From Chenopodium formosanum (taxonomy: Eukaryota; Streptophyta; Magnoliopsida; Caryophyllales; Amaranthaceae), in assembly GCA_024500155.1 (NCBI GenBank), contig CM044868.1, forward strand, positions 33,777,665-33,841,664: a stretch of 64,000 nt of DNA, in the 5' to 3' direction. Position 1 is the stretch's first letter, and each line of letters begins with the position of its first letter. A program made the translations under genes and the position numbers. The notes under the pieces are model-generated. The model was given only the letters and a program-made list of their open reading frames with translations, had not been told where the DNA came from and searched no databases. Positions 33,931 through 45,674 of the stretch are shown here, in pieces.

Positions 33931-35682
33931 GATATGTTGACCAATGAGCTCCGTCACAACAAACGGACATCTTTATTTCATCACTTTCGCACACGACTAT
34001 AGTAGATATGGCTATGTCTACCTAATGTTGCACAAATCTGAATCGTTTGACAAGTTCAAAGAATTTCAGAGTGAAGTGGAAAATTAGCTTGCCAAGAAAA
34101 TCAAAGCCCTTCGATTGGATCGAGGTGGTAAATAATTGAGTCAAGAATTCGATGACCATGTCAAAGATCATGGTATACTTTCAATGATGACACCTCTAGG
34201 AGCTCCACAATGGAACGGGGTATCTGAACGAAGAGATCAAACCTTGTTAGACATGGTACGATCAACTGCGGCACTAACACTAAACCGTGCTCCATCGAAA
34301 GCTATAGAAAAGACTACATACGAGTTATGGACAAATAAACCTCCTAGGTTGACTTTTCTAAAGATATGGGGATGCGAAGCAAATGTCAAGAAATTGATTT
34401 TTGACAAACTTCATCCTAAATCTGATAAGGTTTACTTTTTTGGCTATCCAAAAGTAACAAAAGAGTATTACCTCTACAACTAATTGGAGAACAAAGTGTT
34501 TGCTACTCGTGATGGTGTCTTATTGGAGAAGGAGCACCTTTCCAAAATGACAAGTGGGAGGAAAATTGAACTCGACGAAGTTCGTGAGGATGAGCAACAA
34601 AATAAAAATGACAGTCAAAGAGCTCAATCAACATCTGTTGACGAAGGTCAAAATACGCGAAGTCGAACCGACAATGCAAATGCTCAGTCCATTACCCTAC
34701 GTAGGTCTAAGAGGCTGAGATCTCAACCTGATTGATATCTTAGATTGCTTTTAACCAAGAATCAAGACATCTTAATCATGGATGGAGATGAACTGGCAAC
34801 CTGCAAGCAAGTGATGACAAGCACCGACACTGCTAAATGGCAAGAGGCCATGATATCTGAAATGGATTCCATGTTTGAAAATCATGTCTTGGACTTGGTT
34901 AACTTACCAGATGGCTACATACCTATCGGATGTAAGTGGATTTTCAAGTTGAAAACCGACAAAGATGGAAATGTATTCATTTACAAAGCTAGATTTGTAG
35001 CAAAAGGTTATAGACAAGTTCATGGGATTCTTTATGATAAAACATTTTCTCTAGTTGCAATGCTTAAATTCGTTCTGATCCTTCTAGCGATTGCTGCATA
35101 TTACAATTATGAAATATGGTAGATGAACGTTAAAACTGCCTTCCTAAATGGTATTTTAGAAGAAACTGTGTATATGACACAGCCTGAAGGTTTTGTTGAC
35201 CAAAACAACGCTGAAAAGGTATGAAAGCTTAAGAAATCCATTTATGGATTAAAGCAACCAGAAGTTGGAATCTGCGATTTGTTGAAGCCATTAGTAAGTT
35301 TGGTTTTATCAAAAATCCAAATGAGTCTTGTGTTTACTAGAAGGTCAGTGGGAGTGACATCGCCTTCCTAGTCTTCTATGTTGATTACATTTTTCTCATT
35401 GGAAACAACATTCCATTGTTAGAGTCTTTAAAGGCTTGGCTCGAAAATTGTTTTTCAGTGAAAGACTTGGGAAAGGCTCAGTATATACTAGGCATCAAGA
35501 CATATAGGGATAGATCAAAAAGGATGATGGGATTGAGTCAAAGTACTTATATTGATAAGGTATTATCTCGATTCATCATGGAAGGAGCCACGAGAGGCCA
35601 CCTACCCATGCCGCATGGCATAACCCTGAGCAAGAACTAGTGTCCAAAGACACCATATGCTTAGCTTATGTGATCGATCATG
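33931..35682 (+). pseudogene. copia pol fragment: integrase end and reverse transcriptase
   Basis: Homologous to 21925-23760. It starts inside the integrase core, keeps the catalytic Glu (NGVSERRDQTLLDM near 34208-34250) that is lost in the other copy, and continues through the linker (34484-34735). The RT follows at 34745-35640, with GCKWIFKLKTDKDGN near 34930 and YVDY in place of YVDD near 35382. A 32-base gap relative to 23710-23745 and several stops and frameshifts are present. It is cut on the left by the LTR at 33930 and on the right by a Tat LTR at 35683, which split GATCGATCATG from its continuation. Confidence 0.85.
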
Positions 35683-37171
35683 TGTAGACATCTACTTTTG
35701 GCCTCCTGTCCCAACAGGAAGTGCAATGACGATAAATAAAACCATCTTCATGTTGGATTGAAGTGGAGAATGCTTATAGATAACGAGTTAAGCCACAAAA
35801 CACAAAAAAAAAAAAACAATAGCCCAAACTAAAGAACAAAGCTAAACAAGGTCCAATTAACTAAATCCGATCAATATTAGGCTTAAGCCCGTGCTTAAAA
35901 CCCAATAATGATGGATTTAGGAGCGTCTAGGTTAAATTTTAATGATACCGCAGGTAAATCCGCGCGCATCTCAATTAGTCGCGTTGGGCTGGCGCGCGCA
36001 AAAAATTCTGTTGTGCACGACACTTAGCGCAACCTCTAGAGATGCGCTTGCGGAAGATTCAGAATTTTACAAAAATATAGAATCGAATCTTACAATAGTG
36101 TCGCGCGCAAGACACCTAGTTGCAGTGCCCATAGCAGCGCAACCCAATCACTTGCGCTGGGATGCCGCGCGCAACTAATCCTTTTGCACGCGACACCTGC
36201 TGTGTGAGAATGCTCAAAACCCTAATCCTACCCATTCCCTATAAATAGATGCTTAATCCGAGGCTTAAACACACAGAAAAATAACCTAAAACTCTGGCGG
36301 AATACTTGTGAACTTGTGTTACCTAATCCCTCATGTCCTTAACACTCACTCCTTGATATTTTGTTACTACGGTGGAGGTTCCCCAACAAGAAGGTGTCCA
36401 TAAGTGCTCGAAACGGAGATCTAGCAAATAGAAGCGGTAAATTCCCGAGCACTTAGATAAATCATATTTATTTTCTTGTTTAAAAGAACTTTAATTAATT
36501 AATTTGTGTTGTTTGATCACCTTAAAAGGACTAATTAATTAATTCCACGTTGTATCTTGCGTTTAATAAAGATTAAAATTGGATAATTAATTGTTGGTTG
36601 ATCACTTAAGCCAAGGCAAATATTGTTTATTTTCTTGTTCTTTTCACGAAATTGATTAAATAAAGAATAATGGCGTTGCAACGTAATTCCTACGTGAATT
36701 AACGTGTGTAAATAAAATTAACTAATTTAGTATTAGGTATCGCGTTGCATATATTGTTTGGTGATGAAATTGTAAAAAAGGAAGAGCTAGTAGAAGCTGT
36801 ACTAGGGCTAGAATAGCAACTCCTCCCTAAAAGGAACGTTATTTTAGTACCCTCGCTCCTGAAACTCATTTTTGGTTTATGTAGACCAATTTGGGCATGG
36901 GTAAACTTACGATTCGTGCAAATTAATCCATGAACTCCACATGGAAAAAAGGCATGAACGAGGTTTATGATTTTTCCTAAAACTCATTGGCTACTCCCTA
37001 CTTGATTCTTATAAAAAAGCGTGATGATAGAATCAATTCTAATTCAAGGTCTCCTAAACAGTTAGGAATTCAAATCCTAATACGTCCTAACAAGTGTAAA
37101 GTCTTAGGCTTCTAAAGGGGCAATGGGCATCTAAGGAAGGATCCCCTTACGATGGGATCACCTTCCTTACA
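35683..37171 (+). repeat. 5' LTR of the second Tat-type element
   Basis: TGTAGACATCTAC...CCTTACA, 1,489 bp. A GCGCGC-rich island lies at 35955-36195 and TATAAATA at 36240-36247, about 45 bases after the island. The left flank TCATG (35678-35682) is the expected duplication, with no partner in view. The frame at 35942-36178 is island sequence. Confidence 0.82.
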
Positions 37172-37172
37172 A

Positions 37173-37190
37173 TGGTGACTCCACTGGGGA
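37173..37190 (+). other. Primer-binding site of Tat type
   Basis: TGGTGACTCCACTGGGGA starts two bases after the LTR. It differs by one base from the site at 5581. Confidence 0.75.
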
Positions 37191-38192
37191 CTTAGAGGTT
37201 ACATGATTAGTTCTTAGTTATAGTTCAAGGTTTTCAACAATAGGTTGCCTATTTGTTGTAACAAGAATTAACTTGGATAATCTAGTTAGAGAGCGAGACT
37301 TGAACGCATAATATCTTCCTTTTGCACAAAAGTAAAAACAAAACAAGCAACATTGCATCATTCATAAGCATATCACACTTTAATGATTGGGGATTGGTTC
37401 ATTGATTAGGGGTCGCCAACACTAGGCTTCTATCCCGAAATCAATAACAATAATCCCACCCATATCACCAACAAAAAGTTGGGAGAACAATACCATGAGT
37501 CAACACGTTTGGTGATTGATTTGTGCATCGTTTTTTAAGATATGGTACCTTTTGACACCCAAGCCTCTTTGACCTTAGAATGGCATTACGTGAATCTTGA
37601 CTTATGACATGCTTTATATGCTTATGTGACTATATTCAACGTGTTAGGATAGTCTTCTTTTTTTTCACTTTTTTTTTTTAGTTTGGTCTAGGTTCCTAAT
37701 TACGAAGTAGTCTCTTCGTAATTTTGAGTCATATTCGAAGGGTAAAATAAAAATAATAAAAAAAAAACGATGACAAAAAAAAAAGAGCGCTCAAATTAAA
37801 AAAAAAAAACCCTACGAGCAGGTTGCGCGACCCATACCTGCGCAAGAGATTCAGTTGTGCATGCCTTCTTTGCACAGCTTAATCTCTTACGCGGGCCCAA
37901 TGTTACAAGTCGATTTGATTTCTTAAAAAACAACTTGACTCGTTCAAACAATATCTTCATTCGAGAATTGATTAAGGGTGATGTTATCCGTTCGAATATA
38001 TCTTGCCTCATTTCTTTTTTTCCTTTCCACTGAACAAGCGTGTCGATTTGCTTATCCTTTCGTACTACCTTTAGGGCCGGTTCTCAAGCTTGGGAACGAA
38101 TACTCTTGGGCGCTCGCATTCTATATTTATCATCAAGTAATCCACCTCTTTCAAATCACCTTCCCTCGACAACTAGTACTAGTCCAACAACA
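37191..38192 (+). other. Leader of the second Tat-type element
   Basis: About 1 kb with no gene. Poly-A and poly-T runs lie at 37660-37680 and 37745-37812. The frames at 37796-38011 (minus) and 37978-38283 have no family features. Confidence 0.6.
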
Positions 38193-39310
38193 ATGTCAAC
38201 CATCGAACAACTCCAAGAAGAGGCCGAGGAAAGAAGTATTAAGAAACTTGAAAAAGCTAAAAGGAAAAATGTCGAGGCTCTAGCCTTGCAACAAAACATG
38301 GAACAATTATCTGTGAAAGAAAAGTCCTTAGAGAAGCTTTTTTTTGTTCCACCATTGGGAACAAGTACTCCGACGCAGAAAAGTTTGCTCCTCCCTCAGG
38401 AGTTGCTTTGCCTAAAAAGATCGTAGCTACGGACTTGACAATATTTAAGGTGACCAATAATGCACAAAACCACTTAATGTGTTTTACTAGCACCATGGCA
38501 TTAAAGGGAGTTGCTCCTACGCTTTATCCTTTGACTTTCCCTTTTTCTTTAGACCCAACCGCGAGAGAGTTGTACTCTAAGTTAGACTTGAAATTTAAAA
38601 CAACATGGGAAGATGCAGTTTTGGCTTTCATTACCCAATATGAGAGTAACGTAGAGTTCAAATTGACTCTACGTGAACTTGAAATGCTTAAGCAAGGTGA
38701 CAATGAAGGTTACCTTGCTTTCTATGGTAGATGGCGAGAAATGGCGGCCCACCTTGCCCAAAGGCCACCTGAACTCGAGTTGGTAAAAAAATTCATTGAC
38801 AATTGTCATGAAAAGTACAACAAACATCTACGGTACCTTGGTTTAGACACTTTTCAAAAGATCTATTCTATGGCTACTAGGATTGAAGATGATCTTGCTA
38901 AAGAGAAAGAAAATTAATCCCATTATCATCATCAACCTAAGAATAAATATAAAAGGGGAATGATAATACATCATCCTCTATTGATGTATTTGCGACCACT
39001 ACGCAATACAATAATACAAATTAATACAATAATAATGATCCTAGAAGGAGATGAACAAAAGAAAGAAAGTTTACACTGTTTCCTATAAGCTATAAAGAGT
39101 TATTAGAAAAATTAAGCGAAAAAGGCTTATTTGCGCCAACAGGGCCGACACTACCCACTCCACAAGAAAGAAGGTTTCCTCAATGGGATGGTAATTCTTA
39201 TTGTGTTTATCATAGAGGCGTTGGGCACGATACTGAACGTTGCTACGTCTTAAAGCACAAAATACAAGATTTAGTAGACGATGGGAGAACTCCCACGCCA
39301 AAACCTAACA
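38193..39310 (+). pseudogene. Tat-type gag, frameshifted
   Basis: Starts ATG-TCA-ACC at 38193 with a coiled, charged N-terminus (EQLQEEAEERSIKKLEKAKR). The frame shifts by one base at the T-run near 38338-38345 and continues as DLTIFKVTNNAQNHLMCF. The Gag core with TTWEDAVLAFITQY follows, then QGDNEGYLAFYGRWREM, and the frame stops at 38915. The zinc-knuckle-like C-x2-H-x4-H-x4-C (CVYHRGVGHDTERC) is at 39198-39245 in a later open frame. The pattern is the same as in the gag at 7269. Confidence 0.85.
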
Positions 39311-40405
39311 ATAAAGCATCCCCATTAGGGGTGTTTCATATTAATGAGGACCATATGGGAACTGGTACATTAAATCCTTTGGACTATATCACACCTATAA
39401 AAAAAACCTCTACCCACAACACTCATAGGGGCAACTAATGAAGTATTTGGACTATGGGACGACGACTTTCAAGACTTATATGTTTCTAAGTATGCCGCTG
39501 TCCCACCTCCATCATGTTTACAAAATGTGACAAATAGAGCACTTGATGGGATCATTTCTTGGGGAAGTCACAAGACCTATCAAATCTCTCCTTGGATGAA
39601 CAATGGCATCAAGCATAACTCATGGAACATCTTGAAATGGAGGCATATCCAAAGCCTCTGGAAGAAAGTTGGTTTGTGATTTCTACAACTAATCCAAACG
39701 AGATAGATCATCTAACTCGTTCTGGGCGAGTTTATCAAGCACCACCACCACAAAATGGATCTTCGACCACGCAAAATCAAACTCAAGGTCAAGTGTAAAC
39801 CACAATACCACCTCCACTCTAGGTGGAAGATCCATTGGTTAAACAACTTTGCCAATTCAAGGCGAATGTTAGCATTTGGGAACTCTTAAGTACTTCTAAA
39901 GAACATAGGAATTCTCTTATGAATGCTCTAACGTCTTTGTCTATAAGCACATACACGACCCGTCAGGATCTCGTTAGCTTGCTTACTATCGAGAAATCCG
40001 ATAAATCAATCATTTTCACTAATGATGATTTGCCTTCCAAAGAAAATACCCACAACAATGCATTATACCTAACTGTGGGGTGCAAGGGATACAATATCCC
40101 TCTTACTTTGGTAGATAATGGGTCAGCTGTAAACGTATGCCCATTGCGAATTGCAAAATACTTAGCCCTCAATTCAGAAATAAAACTTTCAATCAACAAC
40201 ATAAAGTATTAGGGCCTACGACAACTCGAGAAGATCGGTGTGTGGAACTGTTAAGTTACCAATTACCACAAGCCCAATTCAAAATATGGTTGAATTCCAT
40301 GTTATGTACATTAAACCTACATTCAACCTTCTACTTTGTCGTCCTTGGATACATGAGCTAGGTGCAATACCGACCTCACTTCATCAAATTATTAGGTTGA
40401 ACTAT
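39311..40405 (+). pseudogene. Tat-type protease and Gag-Pro linker, truncated
   Basis: 39311-39822 is a degenerate linker (FGLWDDDFQDLYVSKYAAVP is readable). The aspartic protease is at 39823-40212: ALYLTVGCKGYNIPLTLVDNG followed by SAVNVCP, with D-N-G at the active site as often found in Tat elements instead of D-T-G. The TAG near 40210 ends the frame, but the C-terminal flap and end (FNLLLCRPWIHELGAIPTS) can be read in another frame at 40325-40390. It is cut at 40406. Confidence 0.83.
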
Positions 40406-41752
40406 TGATGGGTGTCATAAATGGCACCCATTTGACAAGTATTTAGGTTGTTTTAATCCTATTTTCATAGCTTTCTTGCTTAAAAAATGTTTAGTTTTTT
40501 GCTTTACCTTTCCTCTCTTATTCTGTAGTTTTTTTGTATTTCGTTGGTTTTCTAGCCTTTTCTCCTTTATTTTCTCTATTTCTGTGGTTGTAGGTATTGT
40601 ACGAGGTTCGGGTCTTGATATTGGTGATCTACTAAGGTGGAGGAAGCTTTTGGAACAAGCTAATGGCATTTGAAAAGGCTCAAGATGCAAGGAAGTGGAA
40701 ATTTCAAGTCTTGGCTCTTGCGCTCGCATGCCGTGCTACCATTAAGAAGTGGTGTACCCACTAATCAAGAGCATTAGCTACTGCCACTCCTAGGGTTCAT
40801 CATCATTATAGTCATGAAGACCTAAGCGAACACGCCAAGCTGCGAGAATCTTGAAGGAACCCAACTAGGCGCGGGCGCACAATAGGGAGGCGCAGGCGCA
40901 CCTAGGGGTGGCGCAGCCGCACCTAAGGCTGGTGTGGGCGCACCTCCCTTGCCGCCCAGGCGCGCCTTTGTGGGTATTTTATGCTCGGTTTTTGGTGTTT
41001 TTGCGCCTCTACATGTTTTTATGTAAATCTGATTTTTGGTGTAAGTTTAGAAGCAAGTTTTAGAAGAAGATTTTGATCATATTCTTATCTTAGTGGAGAG
41101 CTTCTCTCTCTAGTTTTAGGGTTAGTTTTAGGAGTAGATTTTAGAGAAAGAAAGTGAGGAATTTCAATGGTGATTTGAGAGATTAAAGATGCAAGGGTGA
41201 CAATTGTATTGGAGATATTCTCTATCATCAATGAGCATTTCTAATTCTATCTCATTTATTGTTTTGATTAGTTTATTCATGTTTGTTTTATTTGATTTGA
41301 TTGGATTTTGATGTTTGATCTTTGATTAGTGTAATTGTTCTTCATATTTTGTTGATTCTTGATTCTTTTAGTTGTTTGTTGATTAGATGATGTTGTTAGA
41401 GTAGTTTCCTTGCTAGGGTGATGGTGAAGCTTATATTATGTGAAGGATTGATGTAGATTGGGGGAAATTGATTTAGTTGATGATGTGATTAATTGGTTAA
41501 TTCATTATGTGCATGTGTGTGTCTGATTTAGTCTTGATTACCCTAGTTATTCATATTAGACTGCATTATAAGTTCACATTGATACGGACCATTGATTTGT
41601 GGCTTGCTTTTACACGATTGAGGTGTCTTGTGACGTTTCCTAGCTAGAGTTTATCGTAGTTTATGCTAGTTAGACCTCTAGGAGAATAGCTTGATATGCT
41701 CTTTTGGTTGCATGATTGATCTTCCCTCGCATTGCTTGACTTAGTCGACTTC
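40406..41752 (+). repeat. 5' LTR of the + strand Athila-like element, first part
   Basis: Begins TGATGGGTGTCATAAATGGCACC, an imperfect inverted repeat. GCGCAGGCGCACC-type island at 40860-40985. AGAGAGCTTCTCTCTC and TCAATGAGCATTTCTAA words match the other Athila-like LTRs. It ends in ACTTC, the duplication of the nested insertion. Confidence 0.8.
41748..41752. repeat. Target-site duplication ACTTC, left copy
   Basis: ACTTC here and at 44575-44579 bracket the minus-strand element exactly, and joining the outer sides restores a continuous LTR. Confidence 0.8.
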
Positions 41753-41769
41753 TGGCAAGAGGAAAATGT

Positions 41770-42800
41770 GAAGAGGGAGGGGGTTGAGAGTTAGAAGGAG
41801 TACCTCTCCCCTTCAATTGGGAGGGAAGATTCGAAGCTTGGGAAGAAGAAGAAGTGCTCTCCAACTTGGCTTTGATTGCGGTCATCTCCTTTCCCAAGTT
41901 TGTCATTTGGGAGGAAAGGTTGTTGATCGCATTTAGATGGTCCACCGAGTACAATGAAGATTGCTTGCTTGAAGAGTCTCTCTCCCCATCTTGTCAATCT
42001 CTATAGTACGTCACCACGTCCTCAATAATGTCCACCACTTATTCTTCGGTCTTGTTCATGATAGGACCCCCGCCCCCATCAAGTCATGACTTGCCTTGGG
42101 GACTTAAACCGCCATAGAAGATTTAGACCACTTGGTATGTTGGGATTATGTGGTAAGGGCACTCCCTTTGATACTCTTTGTTTCTCTCCCATGCTTCGTA
42201 AAGGCTTTCATTTGGCCTTTGCTTGAACCCTTGAATCAAGGCTCTTGCCTCCGACGTCTTCATTTGAGGGTAGAAGCGGGACAAGAAGGCCTTTGTAACA
42301 TCATCCCATGTTCTCAAGGAGTTGGGCTTCACTTCTTTATCTAGCCACTCTAAGGATCTTCCTATGAGAGAGAAGGGGAACAACTTGAGGCGTATGAACT
42401 CTTGAGAAACTCCGTTGACTTTGATGGTGTTGCAATATTTTTCAAATTCTTTAAGATGGTTCAACGGGCTCTCATTCTTAGCCCTACTATACTGCCTCCT
42501 CTCAATTAAGGTGATCATGGCCGGCCGAATCTCGAAATCATTTGCCAGTGTTGTAGGCGGAGCTTTGCCGCTCTCAAACCTATAAGCACCGGGTATTCCT
42601 AGCTCCTTCAAGGCCACTCTCGGATTTTCTCCCATGCCTTGCTCTTCTTCAATCACTTCTTCACTTGAAGAACTATACCCCAAGGATCGATTAGCTATTC
42701 TTCTCCTTGAGAGAGTCCTTTCAATTTCCGGGTCAAAAGGCACAATGGATCGATCACGAGCTCTATGCATGCAAAACTTCAAATAAAATATTAGTAGCAC
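41770..42800 (-). pseudogene. Athila-like gag, truncated
   Basis: On the minus strand, open from 42800 (225 codons). The Gag core shows ITLIERRQYSRAKNESPLNH, KLFPFSLIGRSLEWLD, and TWDDVTKAFLSRFYP with GFKQRPNESLYEAWER, all standard for plant gypsy Gag. A TAG follows at 42123; the same frame family continues as FYGGLSP, GGPIMNKTEE and then SVDHLNAINNLSSQMTNLGK to the deletion at 41770. The product would have packaged element RNA. Stops and the deletion make it dead. Confidence 0.87.
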
Positions 42801-42898
42801 GGCTAAAAGTGTAGCCTAAAGAATCAAAATCTTTTTGTATTTTTTTTTTCAATTAAAATGAAGTAGACTCAACAACAAAAGCTAAGCACCAATAGCAT

Positions 42899-42916
42899 TC
42901 CCCGGCAACGGCGCCA
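42899..42916 (-). other. Primer-binding site, tRNA-Asp type
   Basis: On the minus strand TGGCGCCGTTGCCGGGGA, complementary to the 3' end of plant tRNA-Asp(GUC). Three bases separate it from the LTR. Confidence 0.85.
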
Positions 42917-42919
42917 TTT

Positions 42920-44574
42920 TGGCAAGAGGAAAATGTTTGTCGTTAACTACCCTTCCCCCATGTCAAACAAAATTTGTAAACACCTAACCAACCTTATATG
43001 AATATAGGGCAAGTTAAGGGTCGATCCCTAGGGAATGCAATGATGAAAACTAGAGTCTAAGTCAAGCTACCTCGAAGATGGAGTTGAGATTATGGTTGGC
43101 ACTATGGTAAACTAAAACAAGTCTAATTAAGTAAAACAAAGGTCTAAACACTAGGGATATGGGTTCCACATGCAAGTTCAATGACAATGCTAGTTTAGAG
43201 CTCAATCAATTAATTCAAGTATTGCAAAGGACAAACAATAGTAGCATTCAAGAGAGTTCAAATGCTATCTCCTATAGGCCAATCTAGGTGTCACTATGAA
43301 AGGCAAATAAAGAAGAATCACAAGCAAACCCAATCAATTAGAGCAACTTTCAATTCAATTGTTCATGTCATTAAGAGTTGCAATGCAATCTAGATTAATC
43401 TTATAGGTTGATCACTCCTAGTCTAATCAATCACATGCAAAACTATGTCAACCAATTTAATTGCATCAAATCAATCAATCAAAGAGCATCAACTAGCAAT
43501 TTCATTAATCAAACATGCTTCCCCCTTTCCCTAGCAACTAATCTACTCACTAATCATAGTGAAATTCAAGAACAAATAACTAGAAATTGCATTAATCTTC
43601 ATTCTATATCAAAATCTAAGAGAAATAAAAATATTCAACAATATCAAATTCAAATCAAAAGAAGAACAAGCAACAAGCATAAATCAAATAGCAAGTAAGT
43701 AAGAAATGAAAGAAGGAAGAGATTCTCACTAATATTGATGATTGAGAATGAAGAAATCCAAACTTGATTGATCAAAAGTTGAGTTAGAAATCTAAAACCA
43801 AGAACTTCTCTCTAACCTCTCTCTAAATTATCTCTTTAAAACTAAGCTAATGAAATATTATCATAAAGTTCTCTTCAAAAAGGAAATACAATTTTATTTA
43901 TAGGTAAAGAAGAAAACGACAAATCACGCGGTCTCTCTTGATGAATCCGCGGCCGCGGAGAAATGGGTACGGAACCCTCCGCGGGCTTTTAGGGCAACAC
44001 CCGCGCCCGCGGCAAGATAGACCCGCGCCCGCGGCCAAAGATGCCGTGCCCGCGGCTAATACCCTGCTCCCAAAACTCAATCAGGGTGCCGTGGTCTCTC
44101 TAAGATGGAGCGCCCACTCCAGATTTCCCACGCCCGCGGAGAGCCCGCGGGGCAACCGCGGGAAGCTCCTGCCAAAATCTTGCAATTTGCTCCTCTTTAG
44201 CCCGCGCCCGCGGCTCCACAGACCCGCGCCCGCGGCCTGCTGGAAATACCTTGGAGACCTCTACGAGGCCTCTCCAAGGCCTCTCTAAGCCCTCTCTAGC
44301 CAAATGCTTCTTCCTTACTTGATTATTAAGGCCCTAACTCGATTCCTTTGCAAAGGTGATTCTCCAAATACCTACACAAGCAAACAAAGAAAGGAAATAA
44401 AAGGAAAAAGAGCCAAATAAAAGGAAAACACGAGGAAAACATGAGAACCATAAAGAAAAGAGGAGAAAGAGAAACCTAAGGAAAAAGGACCAAAAATAAG
44501 AGAAGAAAGCATGAAAAAGGGAAAGAAATAATCCTGAAAGACTACCCTATGAGTGCCATAAATGACACTCATCA
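42920..44574 (-). repeat. 5' LTR of the minus-strand Athila-like element
   Basis: 1,655 bp, minus-strand start TGATGAGTGTCATTTATGGC. The island of CCGCGCCCGCGG words lies at 43925-44240, with a TATA box (TATAAATA on the minus strand) at 43895-43902, ~25 bases past the island. Frames at 43898-44303 on both strands are island sequence. Confidence 0.85.
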
Positions 44575-44579
44575 ACTTC

Positions 44580-44856
44580 CTATCCCAATTTGCTCTGTTC
44601 ATTGCTATTATTTGTGAATCCTAATCCCTTGCACTTTATTTGTTTGGTTTCTCCGTTTAAGTAGTTATTAGTGACACCTTTTATCTTTAAACTACGACCT
44701 AACTTAGGCATATAATTGAAAGCACTTAGACATTACCCTTCCTTTGGGTTCGAACCTTGACTTACCTCTATACTTGTATTTAAGTTAGTTGAGTGTTTAT
44801 AAATTTTGTTTGGCTTAGGGAGGATTAGTCCACCGACCTAGTCTCGACCCTTGTCA
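44580..44856 (+). repeat. 5' LTR of the + strand Athila-like element, second part
   Basis: Continues the LTR begun at 40406 after the nested insertion and ends ACCCTTGTCA. The words GGGTTCGAACC and CCACCGACCTAGTC match the ends of the other Athila-like LTRs. Confidence 0.78.
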
Positions 44857-44859
44857 AAA

Positions 44860-44880
44860 TGGCGTCGTTGCCGGGTAACG
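44860..44880 (+). other. Primer-binding site, tRNA-Asp type, mutated
   Basis: TGGCGTCGTTGCCGGGTA differs at two positions from the site at 42899 and 55225. It starts three bases after the LTR end. Confidence 0.75.
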
Positions 44881-44967
44881 GTGTCTATGTTTGAGTGTTT
44901 TTGATTGCTTGAGTCTAGGTCTTTGTTTATACTTTTCTTTTATTTGATTTTTGTTTGCTTTGTAAAA

Positions 44968-45674
44968 ATGGCATGTCTATCTTTTTCTCAATGTGATGAT
45001 GAGCATTTTTGTGAAAATATCTCAATAGACTTAAGGGATTTCTTGACTATAATCGTTGTAGTCTTTGGGAGGCTTGTTAGATTTGTTATTTTGGTTTGAA
45101 TGAGCAACCTAGGGATACAGTTGAATGCATGCATAATTGGAGATTTAGAGAATTATCAATTGATGATTCTTGGGATTTTTATGTTCGGTTTGCTAGGGGT
45201 GAATATATTAGGGGTAATCATGTCTCTATTTTTGATGTGCAATGTGTTAATTCTTCCAATGCTAGCATGACTTCCCATGATTTGTCACATGATCCAATTA
45301 GTGAACCTAGAACAGATGGTTCTAATTCTATTTCCTCTTTTGTTCAAGGTAACGAAGTGCATGCTCATGTTAACAAACCTTATATGTTTGATTGTGCCCC
45401 CACCCCCCAATGTGATGTATATGCTCGTGATCTTAATGTTGATTCTTCCAATCTTGGTTGTACTTATTCTTCTCTTGTTGAGCCTCAATCTTCTACACCT
45501 TTTGAGTCTCTTATTGCTACTTTGGAAACTCAAATTAGGCATATTAAGCTTAGTGATGATCTTGGGCCTAAAAAGGAGTCGATTCTTAATTCTATGAGAA
45601 GACAATTGGAGGTGATGAAAAAGAGTGAGGAGCGTCTTGAGGAGGGAAGAAAGAGAGGTAGAGAGCTAGAAAAC
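44968..45674 (+). pseudogene. Unknown element protein, N-terminal half, frameshifted
   Basis: Homologous to the N-terminal part of the ORF at 53601-55127. Starts MACLSFSQCDDEHFCE at 44968. A frameshift near 45019 and a TAG near 45070 (in CSLWEAC-x-ICYFG) are followed by a long open frame: GLNEQPRDTVECMHNWRFRE, SIDDSWDFYVRFARGEY, CAPTPQCDVYARDLNVDSSN and the coiled-coil start MKKSEERLEEGRKRGRELEN. It is cut by the Tat LTR at 45675, which supplies the last codons of the apparent ORF. I do not recognise the family; it is not a standard Gag. Confidence 0.7.

Larger units (their letters stand above)
35683..40405 (+). mobile_element. Tat-type Ty3/gypsy element, 5' part
   Basis: LTR, primer site, long leader, gag and protease in order on the + strand. 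The element is cut at 40406 by an Athila-like LTR before its reverse transcriptase, and its 3' part is not seen on the other side. The LTR family differs from the gag-only element, though both share TGTAGACA at the start and a near-identical primer site. Confidence 0.83.
41753..44574 (-). mobile_element. Athila-like element, minus strand, internally deleted
   Basis: Flanked by ACTTC duplications. On its own strand it has a full 5' LTR (44574-42920), primer site (42916-42899) and gag (42800-41770). Only 17 bases of the 3' LTR end remain: 41753-41769 equals 42920-42936, TGGCAAGAGGAAAATGT. A single large deletion from within gag to the last bases of the 3' LTR explains this. The duplication proves that a full element once inserted here. 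Confidence 0.85.
40406..45674 (+). mobile_element. Athila-like element, + strand, split and truncated
   Basis: A 5' LTR (40406-41752 and 44580-44856, split by a minus-strand insertion) is followed by a tRNA-Asp-type primer site at 44860 and an ORF related to the unknown protein of the element at 49395-56949. It is cut at 45675 by a Tat LTR; no gag, pol or 3' LTR is seen. The left flank ACTAT (40401-40405) would be its duplication. Confidence 0.75.

Noticed and set aside
43898..44303. Gly/Arg/Pro-rich ORFs on both strands
   Set aside because: Translations of the CCGCGCCCGCGG island in a minus-strand LTR; the same type of false ORF occurs at 50325-50587 and 56176-56708.
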